NCBI GenBank assembly: GCA_003242205.1
Contig: QGUR01000302.1
Location: 1 to 5,436, forward strand
Source: Chloroflexota bacterium
Lineage (GTDB): Bacteria; Chloroflexota; Anaerolineae; Aggregatilineales; Phototrophicaceae
Reading direction: 5' to 3'
Length of the DNA: 5,436 nucleotides
Numbering within the stretch: the stretch's first letter is position 1; every line of letters begins with the position of its first letter. This document shows, one piece after another, positions 1-5,436 of this stretch. Below the pieces are notes generated by a model. The model was not told the origin of the DNA. It made no database searches and worked only from the letters and a program-made list of their open reading frames with translations. The translations under genes were made by a program, and so were the position numbers.

Positions 1-6
1 GTCGAT

Positions 7-43
7 CAACCATTTGAAATGATTTGAATGGTTGCAGATTTTT
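7..43 (+). terminator. Hairpin followed by T-run, possible terminator of an upstream gene
   Basis: Positions 7-18 pair with 23-34. The outer 8 bp (CAACCATT with AATGGTTG) are perfect, the next two pairs are G-T wobbles, then two A-T pairs close an ATGA loop. A run of five T lies at 39-43, four bases after the stem. The wobble pairs favour folding of the plus-strand RNA. The gap before the T-run and the modest GC content make this an imperfect intrinsic terminator. It could instead be a leader structure or operator for the small gene at 77. Any gene it would terminate lies outside the window. Confidence 0.4.
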
Positions 44-76
44 CTATCGACAGGCAGGCAGCGAGGCATTAGCGCC

Positions 77-334
77 ATGTTCTTTCCAAACACCATCCAA
101 CTGGCCGAAATCGAGCGGCAGGAAGCGCTGCGTAAAGCCAGCCGGAACCGAGCTTTGACCATTTTACGCCGGGCTGAAGCCCGCCCAACCGCGCTGCGCC
201 GCCTGTCAGGACAGGTGGGGCAGCATCTGGTCGCGCTGGGTCTATGGCTGCAGCGACACTCGTCCGGATGGGAAGCCAGCCCCGAACCGATGTACAATAA
301 AACGAGGCCGAGCGCCGGCTATACCTGCAATTAG
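77..334 (+). CDS. Small uncharacterised protein (85 aa)
   Basis: I do not recognise this protein and assign no function. It is 85 residues long and rich in Arg, Ala and Leu. Residues 5-35 look like a charged helix (IQLAEIERQEALRKASRNRA). Residues 43-62 (LSGQVGQHLVALGLWLQRHS) could form an amphipathic or weakly hydrophobic helix, and the tail looks disordered. There is no signal peptide and one cysteine near the C-terminus. I chose ATG 77 because a GAGG element at 63-66 sits 10 nt upstream; the in-frame TTG at 32 lies inside the hairpin at 7-34. Its stop is 10 nt from the start of the winged-helix gene, so the two are probably co-transcribed. Small basic helical proteins of this size occur beside regulators in many genomes, but that says nothing firm about role. 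A long reading frame on the opposite strand means its coding status is not certain. Confidence 0.55.
   Translation: MFFPNTIQLAEIERQEALRKASRNRALTILRRAEARPTALRRLSGQVGQHLVALGLWLQRHSSGWEASPEPMYNKTRPSAGYTCN
293..298 (+). promoter_or_regulatory. Candidate -10 element (TACAAT) for the winged-helix gene
   Basis: TACAAT matches the sigma70 -10 consensus at five of six positions and lies about 47 nt before the regulator start, inside the end of the preceding small ORF. No recognisable -35 hexamer is found 16-18 bp upstream. If active it would allow the regulator to be transcribed separately from the small gene. The same hexamer precedes the CNNM gene and the right end of the window. Confidence 0.3.
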
Positions 335-344
335 AGTTAGGCCA

Positions 345-989
345 GTGATGACCGATCAATTCAACCGGGATTTCGCCCCTATTGCCGATGAGGTAGTCAT
401 CGACTCGCTGGAAACACTGAAGATCATCGCCGATCCACAGCGGAAGCGAATCCTCGGTGAGTTCAGCAAGCCGAGTACAGTCAAGGAAGTGGCGGGCAGA
501 CTGAATACCAGCCCTTCCAAACTGTACTACCACGTCAACATGCTGGAAGAACACGGCCTGCTGCGCGTGACAGACACGCGCGTGGTTTCGGGCATCATCG
601 AAAAGCAGTATCAGGTCGCCGGGCGTGTCTTTCGCGTCAAGCCGGGCCTGCTATCGCCGGCAGAGGACACAGGCGATGAAGGGCTAACGACGCTGCTCAA
701 TGATGTGTTCGACACCGCCAAGGAAGAAATTCTGGCGAGCGTGCGCGCCGGCGTGGTCGAACTCAACGAGGACGGCCCTGAACACCGCAAACTTCACATG
801 GGCATGATGTCGATCACCCTGACACCGGAGCGCGCGCTGGAGTTCTATGAGCGCCTGCGCGAGCTTGCCGATGCCATGAGCAAGAGCGACCACGACGAGG
901 ATAGCGCCGAAACGCTGGACTACATCATCCAGTACGCCATGTTTCCGGTGACCCGTACCGGCCTGCCGGACGACGCCAGCGAGGGATAA
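345..989 (+). CDS. Winged helix-turn-helix transcriptional regulator, ArsR-like
   Basis: This is a probable cytoplasmic DNA-binding regulator of 214 residues. Residues 20-40 (SLETLKIIADPQRKRILGEF) are the typical first helices of ArsR/HTH_20-type domains. Residues 45-75 form the helix-turn-helix, with recognition helix around SPSKLYYHVNMLEEHGLL. Residues 76-98 (VVSGIIEKQYQVAGRVFRV) fit the beta-wing. The C-terminal half, about 110-205, is an uncharacterised helical and beta region that could bind a ligand or dimerise. The protein contains no cysteine, so classical ArsR/SmtB thiol metal sensing is excluded. The start is either GTG 345 or the adjacent ATG 348; AGG at 339-341 is 6 nt before ATG 348 and favours it slightly. 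The gene follows the small ORF by 10 nt and ends before a strong hairpin terminator. Its target is unknown; autoregulation would be a default guess only. Confidence 0.92.
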   Translation: MMTDQFNRDFAPIADEVVIDSLETLKIIADPQRKRILGEFSKPSTVKEVAGRLNTSPSKLYYHVNMLEEHGLLRVTDTRVVSGIIEKQYQVAGRVFRVKPGLLSPAEDTGDEGLTTLLNDVFDTAKEEILASVRAGVVELNEDGPEHRKLHMGMMSITLTPERALEFYERLRELADAMSKSDHDEDSAETLDYIIQYAMFPVTRTGLPDDASEG

Positions 990-1009
990 GCACGGACTGA
1001 ATAACAAAC

Positions 1010-1036
1010 AAAGGCGCTCCTGTTGGAGCGCCTTTT
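1010..1036. terminator. Bidirectional intrinsic terminator between convergent genes
   Basis: Positions 1010-1020 (AAAGGCGCTCC) pair perfectly with 1025-1035 (GGAGCGCCTTT) around a TGTT loop, giving an 11-bp stem ending in TTTT on the plus strand. On the minus strand the stem is followed by a T-rich stretch (complement of AACAAAC), so it can work both ways. It lies 20 nt after the winged-helix stop and 31 nt after the stop of the converging FGE-like gene, and is the only terminator-like structure between them. Confidence 0.9.
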
Positions 1037-1067
1037 CAATTCTCAGCGTTAATGAACCTCGTCCGGT

Positions 1068-2600
1068 TTAGCTGGGCACAAGAGTCGAGACCGGCTCATC
1101 AGCGCCGGGAAGCGGCGTCGGCGCAGGAGGCTGGGTTGGCCGCGGCGCAAGCGTCGGCGCGCTGTTCGGCAGATCGCCTTCATCGCCGGGAAGGGTCTGG
1201 CCCAGCGTCGCCGGGTCGGGCGTGCCCGCAGGCGGGATGATCGGCTCGGAACCGATCGGCAAGTTGCTCTGGCCGCCTAGCGGTGAAGTCGTCGTGCCGG
1301 TTCCGGCGTCGGCGGCGCAGCGGAAACCAAGCCACGGCGCAGGATCGCCGGGGCGACGGCTCTGGCGATGAACCGTGCGCGCGAAGAACGGAACCGCATC
1401 CCACGAACCGCCACGCGCGACCTTTTCATCGCCCAGCGGTGGACCGGCCGGGTCGAGGCCCTGCGCTTCCTCGGTGAAGTAGTACCCCGCGTCGTACCAG
1501 TCACTGACCCATTCGGCGACGTTTCCAGCCATGTTCAGCAGGCCATACGGGCTGCGGCCCAGCGGGAAGCTGGTAACAGGCATCGGGCCGCCTTCCTCGC
1601 CGTCATCGGGCGCGGAGCGGCTCGTCCATGCCAGTGAGGGATCCCAATCGCCGCCCCACGGATAGATACGCCCATCATCACCACGTGCGGCACGCTCCCA
1701 TTCGGCTTCGGTCGGCAACCGGCGTCCCAGCGCCTCGCAGTAGCTCTTGGCCCCGTACCATGTCACCTCAACGACCGGCAGGTCGGCAATCACGCTGGGG
1801 ACGCTGTAATTGGCGCTGTCGAACGTAACACTGCTGGTTTCCGACTCGCTGCGGGTAGCAAGACAGGGCTGGCCATCGCAGCCGTTGGCATGGCTGCCCG
1901 GCCCCATCCAGTTCAGGAACGCCACATACTGTTCGTAACTGACCTCGGTTACTTCCATCAGGAACGGCGAAACGGTCACCGGATGCTGCGGGAAGCTGTC
2001 GTCCGCCCACTGGCTGAGGCAGTTGCCGCCATCGCGCTCGACACAATCGCGAACCGCAATCGCCGCCTCTGCCGGCGTCGTTCCCATCTGGAACTCACCG
2101 CCGTCAATCGGCACCAGCTCAGATGCGATACGCAGGAGAATGTCCGGCGGCCCGTCATCGAGAGAAGCCGACGATGTCCGGATGCTCCCGCCACCGAGCG
2201 TATCCGTCTGCTCAGCGCCCGGCCCGCCTGCCGCGCCCAACTGCGATACCGCCGGCGGTTCCGTTTCCTCAGGCGTTGCCGTCGCCATCGGCGTCAATTC
2301 TGTCGGGTCGATGGTCGGCGTCGGCGAAGGCGCTTCGATAATCACCTCGCTGGTCGGCGTCACCAGCACTTCGGTCGGCATTTCCGTCGGCGTCGCCGGT
2401 TCGGGCGTCGCGGTGATGACGATGGGCGTGATCGTCACGCCAAAGGCCGCGCCTTGGCCATCAATTGAGACGATTCCAGCCGCCAGGCTGCCCAGAAACA
2501 GCGTGGCCGAACAGGCGAACCCGAGGATAAGCCCGATGACTACCCATTGCCAGGCCGCGCTGCTCGAGCGCCGTCCGAGCGAACCGTAGTTTCTACTCAT
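1068..2600 (-). CDS. Membrane-anchored FGE/SUMF1-fold protein lacking the catalytic cysteines
   Basis: The product has 510 residues. A short basic N-terminus (R3, R10, R11) is followed by a hydrophobic segment at 17-46, probably a signal anchor placing the rest outside the cytoplasm. Residues 56-116 are a Thr/Pro/Glu-rich stalk. The FGE-sulfatase (SUMF1/EgtB/PvdO) domain spans about 161-431, with GGEFQMG 167-173, PVVEVTW 275-281, LPTEAEW 295-301, YPWG 313-316, NMAGNVAEW 356-364, ARGGSW 395-400 and LGFRCA 424-429. A second Pro/Thr-rich tail runs from 432 to 510. C288 and C428 match the conserved disulfide of human FGE (Cys218-Cys365). The positions of human catalytic Cys336 and Cys341 are A402 and A407, so formylglycine formation by the known copper-thiolate chemistry is unlikely. 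C186/C194 and C241/C246 may form extra disulfides. No sulfatase gene is nearby. A binding or structural role is a reasonable inference. The fold assignment is very secure; function is unknown. Confidence 0.95.
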   Translation of the reverse strand: MSRNYGSLGRRSSSAAWQWVVIGLILGFACSATLFLGSLAAGIVSIDGQGAAFGVTITPIVITATPEPATPTEMPTEVLVTPTSEVIIEAPSPTPTIDPTELTPMATATPEETEPPAVSQLGAAGGPGAEQTDTLGGGSIRTSSASLDDGPPDILLRIASELVPIDGGEFQMGTTPAEAAIAVRDCVERDGGNCLSQWADDSFPQHPVTVSPFLMEVTEVSYEQYVAFLNWMGPGSHANGCDGQPCLATRSESETSSVTFDSANYSVPSVIADLPVVEVTWYGAKSYCEALGRRLPTEAEWERAARGDDGRIYPWGGDWDPSLAWTSRSAPDDGEEGGPMPVTSFPLGRSPYGLLNMAGNVAEWVSDWYDAGYYFTEEAQGLDPAGPPLGDEKVARGGSWDAVPFFARTVHRQSRRPGDPAPWLGFRCAADAGTGTTTSPLGGQSNLPIGSEPIIPPAGTPDPATLGQTLPGDEGDLPNSAPTLAPRPTQPPAPTPLPGADEPVSTLVPS

Positions 2601-2609
2601 AATCCCAAG

Positions 2610-2615
2610 CTCCTC
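2610..2615 (-). promoter_or_regulatory. Shine-Dalgarno site of the FGE-like gene
   Basis: The minus strand reads GAGGAG here, 9 nt before ATG 2600. This strong match fixes the start, which also places the basic residues and the signal anchor correctly at the N-terminus. It is the best ribosome binding site in the window. Confidence 0.85.
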
Positions 2616-2776
2616 AAGCCAGAATGCCTGATGCCGCCGCGGCAGATGACCGGCGGCGGGTTCCGGCCCTCATTGAACCTTACCTTCATTAGGAAGCGTA
2701 CCGGCGCACAGGCTACGTTACGCCTCTGGCTTCGCAAAGCAGCGCCCTATACTAAACGAAAGGTTTGCCCCCGGCA

Positions 2777-2789
2777 ACTGTCAGACAGT
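2777..2789. promoter_or_regulatory. Palindrome ACTGTC-A-GACAGT, possible operator
   Basis: Six-base arms are perfectly complementary around a single central A. It lies in the divergent intergenic region, 37 bp upstream of the -35 box of the GNAT promoter and about 175 bp upstream of the FGE-like gene. The minus strand of its centre also contains CTGACA, a near -35 hexamer, but no good -10 follows at the right distance. An operator is possible; 13-bp palindromes also occur by chance. Confidence 0.3.
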
Positions 2790-2825
2790 GGTCATCGAAC
2801 GCGCCGGTTTTCCCGTTCATGGTTA

Positions 2826-2854
2826 TTGACAAGCGCTACAGCTGGCATTACGCT
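2826..2854 (+). promoter_or_regulatory. Sigma70-like promoter of the GNAT gene
   Basis: A perfect -35 hexamer TTGACA (2826-2831) is followed after exactly 17 bp by TACGCT (2849-2854), which keeps the three most conserved -10 bases (TA at the start and T at the end). Transcription would start near 2861. This makes the upstream TTG at 2854 unusable as a start codon and supports GTG 2887. Confidence 0.6.
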
Positions 2855-2864
2855 TGTGCGTAAT
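2847..2864. promoter_or_regulatory. Palindrome overlapping the -10 box, candidate operator
   Basis: ATTACGC (2847-2853) and GCGTAAT (2858-2864) are perfect inverted repeats separated by TTGT. The site covers the -10 hexamer and the predicted transcription start of the GNAT gene, where a bound dimeric repressor would block transcription. A TTACGC half-site recurs at 2718-2723. No regulator can be assigned to it from the sequence. Confidence 0.5.
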
Positions 2865-2886
2865 CGGTCTTCTTGGATTCCCGATA

Positions 2887-3906
2887 GTGGTCAGCCTCAG
2901 CGTATCCAACAAAACCGCAACCACTGCCGCCGGGCCGCGGCCTGTCAACCTGCGTACCGACCTTGCGCCGCTGGCCGATCTGATCGAAGTGGCCTTTCAC
3001 GACAGCATGGACAGTGGCGGGCGCGCGGCCGTTCGCGAGTTGCGGGCGCTCAGCCGGATTGGCCCGGGACTGAATGTGCTGGCCGGCGTTAACGAACTGA
3101 CGCAAGGTATCAGCCTCGGCTACGTCTGGGAACAGGATGGCAAAATCGTCGGCAACGTCTCGGTTTATCCGGCCAACTGGCCGGCGAGTCTGGGAAATGC
3201 CTGGATAATCGCCAACGTCGCCGTTCATCCCGATTACCGGGGACAAGGCATCGCCCGCCGGCTGATGGAGGCGTGCCTGAACATGATCCGGGAGCGCGGC
3301 GGCACGACTGCCGTGCTTCAGGTAGACCGTGAAAACAGCATTGCCCGGCGGCTTTACCAGCGGCTTGGCATGACCACCGAACGCACGTGGACGCACTGGC
3401 GGCGCAGCCCATCGGGACGCATTCCGCCGCCCGCGCCCAACGGGAACGTCCACATCACGCGCCGCCGCCGGGGAGACTGGCGCGCCGAATACGCACTGGC
3501 CGAAATTGTGCGCCCGGCGCATCAGGGCGGCGTTGGCTGGATGCGACCGCTCCATCCCGGACTGTTCCGCACATCGCTCATTTCCCTGATTAGCGACTGG
3601 ATGAGTCTGCGTTCGTTCGAGCGCCTTGCTATCTATGACGAAGCCGAACGGCGCATTGACGCATCGCTGTGGATTGAAAGCGCCTTTGCCGCCAGCAGCG
3701 TGCAATTGACCCTCATGGTACACCCCGACTATCAGGGGCTATATGACGAAGCGCTCATCAATCTGGCGGTGCGCCGGTATGGCGCGCGCCAGCCACTGAC
3801 CATCGAACACCCTGAGGACGAAATGGCGACCGGCGCGTTGCTTCAGCAGTATGGCTTCCGTCCGGTACGCACGCTGGTACACATGCGCTGGTCCGCCACC
3901 CCTTGA
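2887..3906 (+). CDS. GNAT acetyltransferase with tandem domains, second degenerate
   Basis: This is a 339-residue predicted cytoplasmic N-acyltransferase transferring acetyl from acetyl-CoA to an unknown amine. Domain 1 (about 20-172) has the motif A acetyl-CoA loop HPDYRGQGIA at 114-123, then the motif B pattern with D147, N150 and Y157, the usual general-acid tyrosine. Domain 2 (about 188-335) repeats the layout: HPDYQGLYDEA at 279-289 mirrors motif A but loses the pyrophosphate-binding glycines, and L319 occupies the Tyr position. The second half is probably structural or substrate-binding. Tandem GNATs such as mycothiol synthase share this architecture, but no orthology is claimed. I prefer GTG 2887 because the promoter and its likely start site lie upstream; an in-frame TTG at 2854 would add 11 hydrophobic residues and overlaps the -10 box. 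No strong ribosome binding site is seen for either. No terminator is evident after the stop. Confidence 0.93.
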   Translation: MVSLSVSNKTATTAAGPRPVNLRTDLAPLADLIEVAFHDSMDSGGRAAVRELRALSRIGPGLNVLAGVNELTQGISLGYVWEQDGKIVGNVSVYPANWPASLGNAWIIANVAVHPDYRGQGIARRLMEACLNMIRERGGTTAVLQVDRENSIARRLYQRLGMTTERTWTHWRRSPSGRIPPPAPNGNVHITRRRRGDWRAEYALAEIVRPAHQGGVGWMRPLHPGLFRTSLISLISDWMSLRSFERLAIYDEAERRIDASLWIESAFAASSVQLTLMVHPDYQGLYDEALINLAVRRYGARQPLTIEHPEDEMATGALLQQYGFRPVRTLVHMRWSATP

Positions 3907-3967
3907 CGACAACGCAAGCAGACGGCAAGCCCGCAACCATCTCAGGGCGACTTTGTCACTCCAAAAA

Positions 3968-3976
3968 TGTTACAAT
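3968..3976 (+). promoter_or_regulatory. Extended -10 promoter candidate for the CNNM gene
   Basis: TGTTACAAT fits the extended -10 pattern TGnTAnAAT, which can work without a -35 box. TTGTCA at 3953-3958 is only 12 bp upstream, too close to serve as a partner. The predicted start is about 55 nt before ATG 4039. The 132-bp gap between the GNAT and CNNM genes holds no other clear signal. Confidence 0.5.
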
Positions 3977-4038
3977 TCACGTATATGGACCTTGCGGCGC
4001 CGGCTGGCTGTACCAGTCATAGGATGACCTGATCGCAT

Positions 4039-5349
4039 ATGCTTGAAATCCTGATTATCATCGCGCTGGTGCTTCTCAACGGCGTGTTCGCGCTTTCGGA
4101 AGCGGCGGTTATCGCTTCGCGCCGCGCCCGCCTGCAGCAGATGGCGGAACGCGGCGACCGGGGCGCACGGGCGGCGCTCAAACTGGTCGAAGACCCCAAT
4201 CGCTTTCTTTCGACGGTCCAGATCGGCATCACGCTCATCGGCATTCTGGCGGGCGTTTTCGGCGGTGCAACGGTAGCAGGCCAACTGGCCGCGCTGCTCA
4301 GGCGCGTGCCTGCCCTGTCGTCGATTGCCGATCCGTTGAGTTATTTTCTCATCGTGCTGCTGACGACCTATCTTTCGCTCATCATGGGCGAACTGGTCCC
4401 CAAGCGGCTGGCCCTACGCTCTCCGGAAAAGGTCGCATCGCTGATCGCAATCCCGATGCGAACCCTGTCAAAACTCACCAGTCCGGTCGTCACCGTGCTC
4501 GGCGCTTCAACCGATGCCGTTCTGCGGGTGCTTGGCGCGCGCCCTCTTGACGAGCCACCTGTCACGGAAGCCGAAATCACGACCATGATCGAACAGGGTG
4601 TCGAGGCGGGCGTCTTTTACCAGACCGAACACGAGATGGTGGAAGGCGTCTTCAGACTGGCGGACAGCCGGATTCGCCACGTCATGAGTCCGCGTCATGA
4701 AATCGCCTGGCTGGACATCAACGCGCCCATCGAAGAGACGAAGCAACGCATCATCGAGGCGGACTGGACGCGATTCCCGGTGTGCGAAGGCGATATTGAC
4801 CACGTGCTTGGCATCGTCAACGCGCGCGACATTCTGGCGCGCGCTTTCCGCAACGAACCATTCGATCTGCGCGCCATTATGCAGGAACCGCTATTCCTGC
4901 CGGAAACGATGCTGGCCGGCGACGCGCTGGAGATCTTCAAAAAGACCGGCCACCAGATGGCGCTGGTGCTGGGCGAATACGGCACCGTCGAGGGCGTGCT
5001 GACGATCCGCGATCTGGTCGAGGAAATCGTGGGCGATCCCGACAAGGTGCAGCCGGTGCTGCGCGAAGACGGGTCATGGCTGCTGGACGGCATGACGAAT
5101 ATCGAAGAATTGAAGGAAGTGCTGCAAATCGACGAAACCATACCGGGCGAGCACGACCATTTCGACACGCTCGGCGGGTTTGTCATGGCGCAGCTTGGGC
5201 GCGTGCCTGCCCCTGCGGACCGGTTCCGGTGGGGCCGGTTTGAATTCGAAGTCGTCGATATGGACGGGCGGCGGGTGGACAAGGTGTTGGTCACGACGCT
5301 CGCCGGATCGGCGCACGAGATGCAGGAGCAGGCCAGCGAAGTCGAATAA
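4039..5349 (+). CDS. CNNM/CorC family membrane protein (DUF21-CBS-CorC_HlyC)
   Basis: This 436-residue inner-membrane protein has the complete family architecture and normal length. The DUF21/CNNM transmembrane domain covers about 1-190: a first helix at 2-23 ending in the LSEAA motif (19-23), a second at 60-85 with STVQIGITLIGILAG, a third at about 100-120 followed by GELVPKRLALRSPE (117-130), and a fourth near 133-165. A CBS pair follows: MSPRHEI...FPVCEG...LGIVNARDIL (216-267), then LPETMLAGDALEIF...YGTVEGVLTIRDLVEEIVGD (288-333); such pairs bind adenine nucleotides and Mg2+. The CorC_HlyC domain is at about 347-420. Characterised relatives export Mg2+ in exchange for Na+; the old hemolysin label is probably misleading. 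A CDS start at ATG 4039 places the first helix correctly, although AGGA at 4021-4024 is rather far (14 nt). The GNAT gene lies upstream on the same strand. Confidence 0.96.
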   Translation: MLEILIIIALVLLNGVFALSEAAVIASRRARLQQMAERGDRGARAALKLVEDPNRFLSTVQIGITLIGILAGVFGGATVAGQLAALLRRVPALSSIADPLSYFLIVLLTTYLSLIMGELVPKRLALRSPEKVASLIAIPMRTLSKLTSPVVTVLGASTDAVLRVLGARPLDEPPVTEAEITTMIEQGVEAGVFYQTEHEMVEGVFRLADSRIRHVMSPRHEIAWLDINAPIEETKQRIIEADWTRFPVCEGDIDHVLGIVNARDILARAFRNEPFDLRAIMQEPLFLPETMLAGDALEIFKKTGHQMALVLGEYGTVEGVLTIRDLVEEIVGDPDKVQPVLREDGSWLLDGMTNIEELKEVLQIDETIPGEHDHFDTLGGFVMAQLGRVPAPADRFRWGRFEFEVVDMDGRRVDKVLVTTLAGSAHEMQEQASEVE

Positions 5350-5360
5350 ACGCCCGCGCC

Positions 5361-5389
5361 GGGACAGCCGGCCCCTGCATGGCTACAAT
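5361..5389 (+). promoter_or_regulatory. Promoter candidate for a gene beyond the right edge
   Basis: GGGACA (5361-5366, four of six -35 matches) is 17 bp from TACAAT (5384-5389, five of six -10 matches). It lies 12-40 nt after the CNNM stop. Transcription would start near 5396, just before the window ends. Confidence 0.4.
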
Positions 5390-5408
5390 AGATGTCTCGC
5401 GAACTGTT

Positions 5409-5436
5409 ATGCCTGGCGACGTGGTACAAGATCTGG
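5409..5436 (+). CDS. Possible N-terminus of a downstream gene, truncated by the window
   Basis: ATG 5409 opens a frame reading MPGDVVQDL to the window edge. It lies about 13 nt after the predicted transcription start of the promoter at 5361-5389, giving a very short leader, with no Shine-Dalgarno site. ATG 5392 in another frame (MSRELLCLATWYKIW) is also open but sits too close to the -10 box. With nine codons visible no function can be given, and the true start may lie outside. Confidence 0.25.

Noticed and set aside
69..554. 161-residue open frame on the minus strand across the small gene and the regulator start
   Set aside because: It shows no recognisable domain and overlaps the well-supported HTH gene; it is best explained as an antisense shadow.
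2490..2560. Lipoprotein signal at C30 of the FGE-like protein
   Set aside because: The residues before the cysteine (GFA) do not fit the lipobox, and the hydrophobic stretch continues to about residue 46, so a signal anchor is more likely.
1890..2589. Plus-strand open frames opposite the FGE-like gene, one very Arg-rich
   Set aside because: The composition is the antisense reading of Thr/Pro/Val-rich stalk codons. The minus-strand gene has domain motifs and a strong ribosome binding site.
1068..2600. FGE-like protein as target of a diversity-generating retroelement
   Set aside because: Such targets often use this fold, but no reverse transcriptase or template repeat is in the window, the region near LGFRC is not rich in AAC/AAT codons, and about 80 residues follow it.
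2854..2886. TTG at 2854 as start of the GNAT gene (350-residue version)
   Set aside because: It overlaps the proposed -10 hexamer and lies before the predicted transcription start. The 11 extra residues are hydrophobic and unlike a GNAT N-terminus. It remains possible if the promoter call is wrong.
2848..3723. 291-residue minus-strand open frame opposite the GNAT gene
   Set aside because: It is antisense to a clear GNAT coding sequence and its translation is low-complexity with no motif; GC-rich codons leave the antisense frame open.
4024..4032. Minimal upstream ORF (ATG ACC TGA) before the CNNM start
   Set aside because: There is no ribosome binding site before it, and a three-codon frame is expected by chance.
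4039..5349. CNNM/CorC protein as a hemolysin toxin
   Set aside because: The hemolysin name is historical. The DUF21-CBS-CorC_HlyC architecture belongs to cation-transport proteins and there is no toxin context.
5358..5372. Hairpin GCCGG / CCGGC after the CNNM gene as terminator
   Set aside because: The stem is only 5 bp with no T-run after it, and it overlaps the promoter candidate for the next gene.
4695..5429. 244-residue Ser-rich minus-strand open frame opposite the CNNM gene
   Set aside because: Ser/Arg-rich composition with no domain, lying entirely opposite the CBS and CorC_HlyC coding region; it is a shadow.

Overview
The window looks like ordinary chromosomal DNA from a high-GC bacterium. 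The best guess is Chloroflexota, probably an Anaerolineae-type lineage. This is inference: the secreted protein has long Thr/Pro-rich stalks (TPTP-like) typical of that phylum, promoter-like TACAAT hexamers precede several genes, and coding DNA is GC-rich throughout. No marker gene fixes the taxonomy. No tRNA, rRNA, CRISPR array, insertion sequence or phage gene is visible.

Layout: (1) 1-76 holds a nested inverted repeat followed by a T-run, either a terminator for a gene left of the window or a structured leader. (2) 77-334 (+) is a probable small unrecognised protein, followed after 10 nt by 345-989 (+), a cysteine-free winged-helix regulator of ArsR-like type. The two probably form one operon. 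(3) A strong hairpin with T-tracts on both strands (1010-1036) separates this operon from the convergent gene 2600-1068 (-). That gene encodes a membrane-anchored extracytoplasmic protein with a formylglycine-generating-enzyme (FGE/SUMF1) fold, but both catalytic cysteines appear to be alanine. (4) 2601-2886 is a divergent intergenic region containing two short perfect palindromes and a good sigma70-like promoter. One palindrome overlaps the -10 box. (5) 2887-3906 (+) is a tandem GNAT acetyltransferase with an intact first and a degenerate second domain. (6) 4039-5349 (+) is a complete CNNM/CorC (DUF21-CBS-CorC_HlyC) membrane protein, probably a Mg2+/cation transporter. (7) After 5349 a promoter-like pair precedes what may be the first codons of another gene cut by the window edge.

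The genes do not form an obvious pathway. The right half (GNAT, CNNM) is co-directional, and no terminator is visible between the two, so read-through is possible, although CNNM has its own extended -10 candidate. The most interesting points are the pseudo-catalytic FGE protein on long stalks, the asymmetric GNAT duplication, and the operator-like palindrome at the GNAT promoter. I found no convincing evidence of a wholly new multi-gene system.
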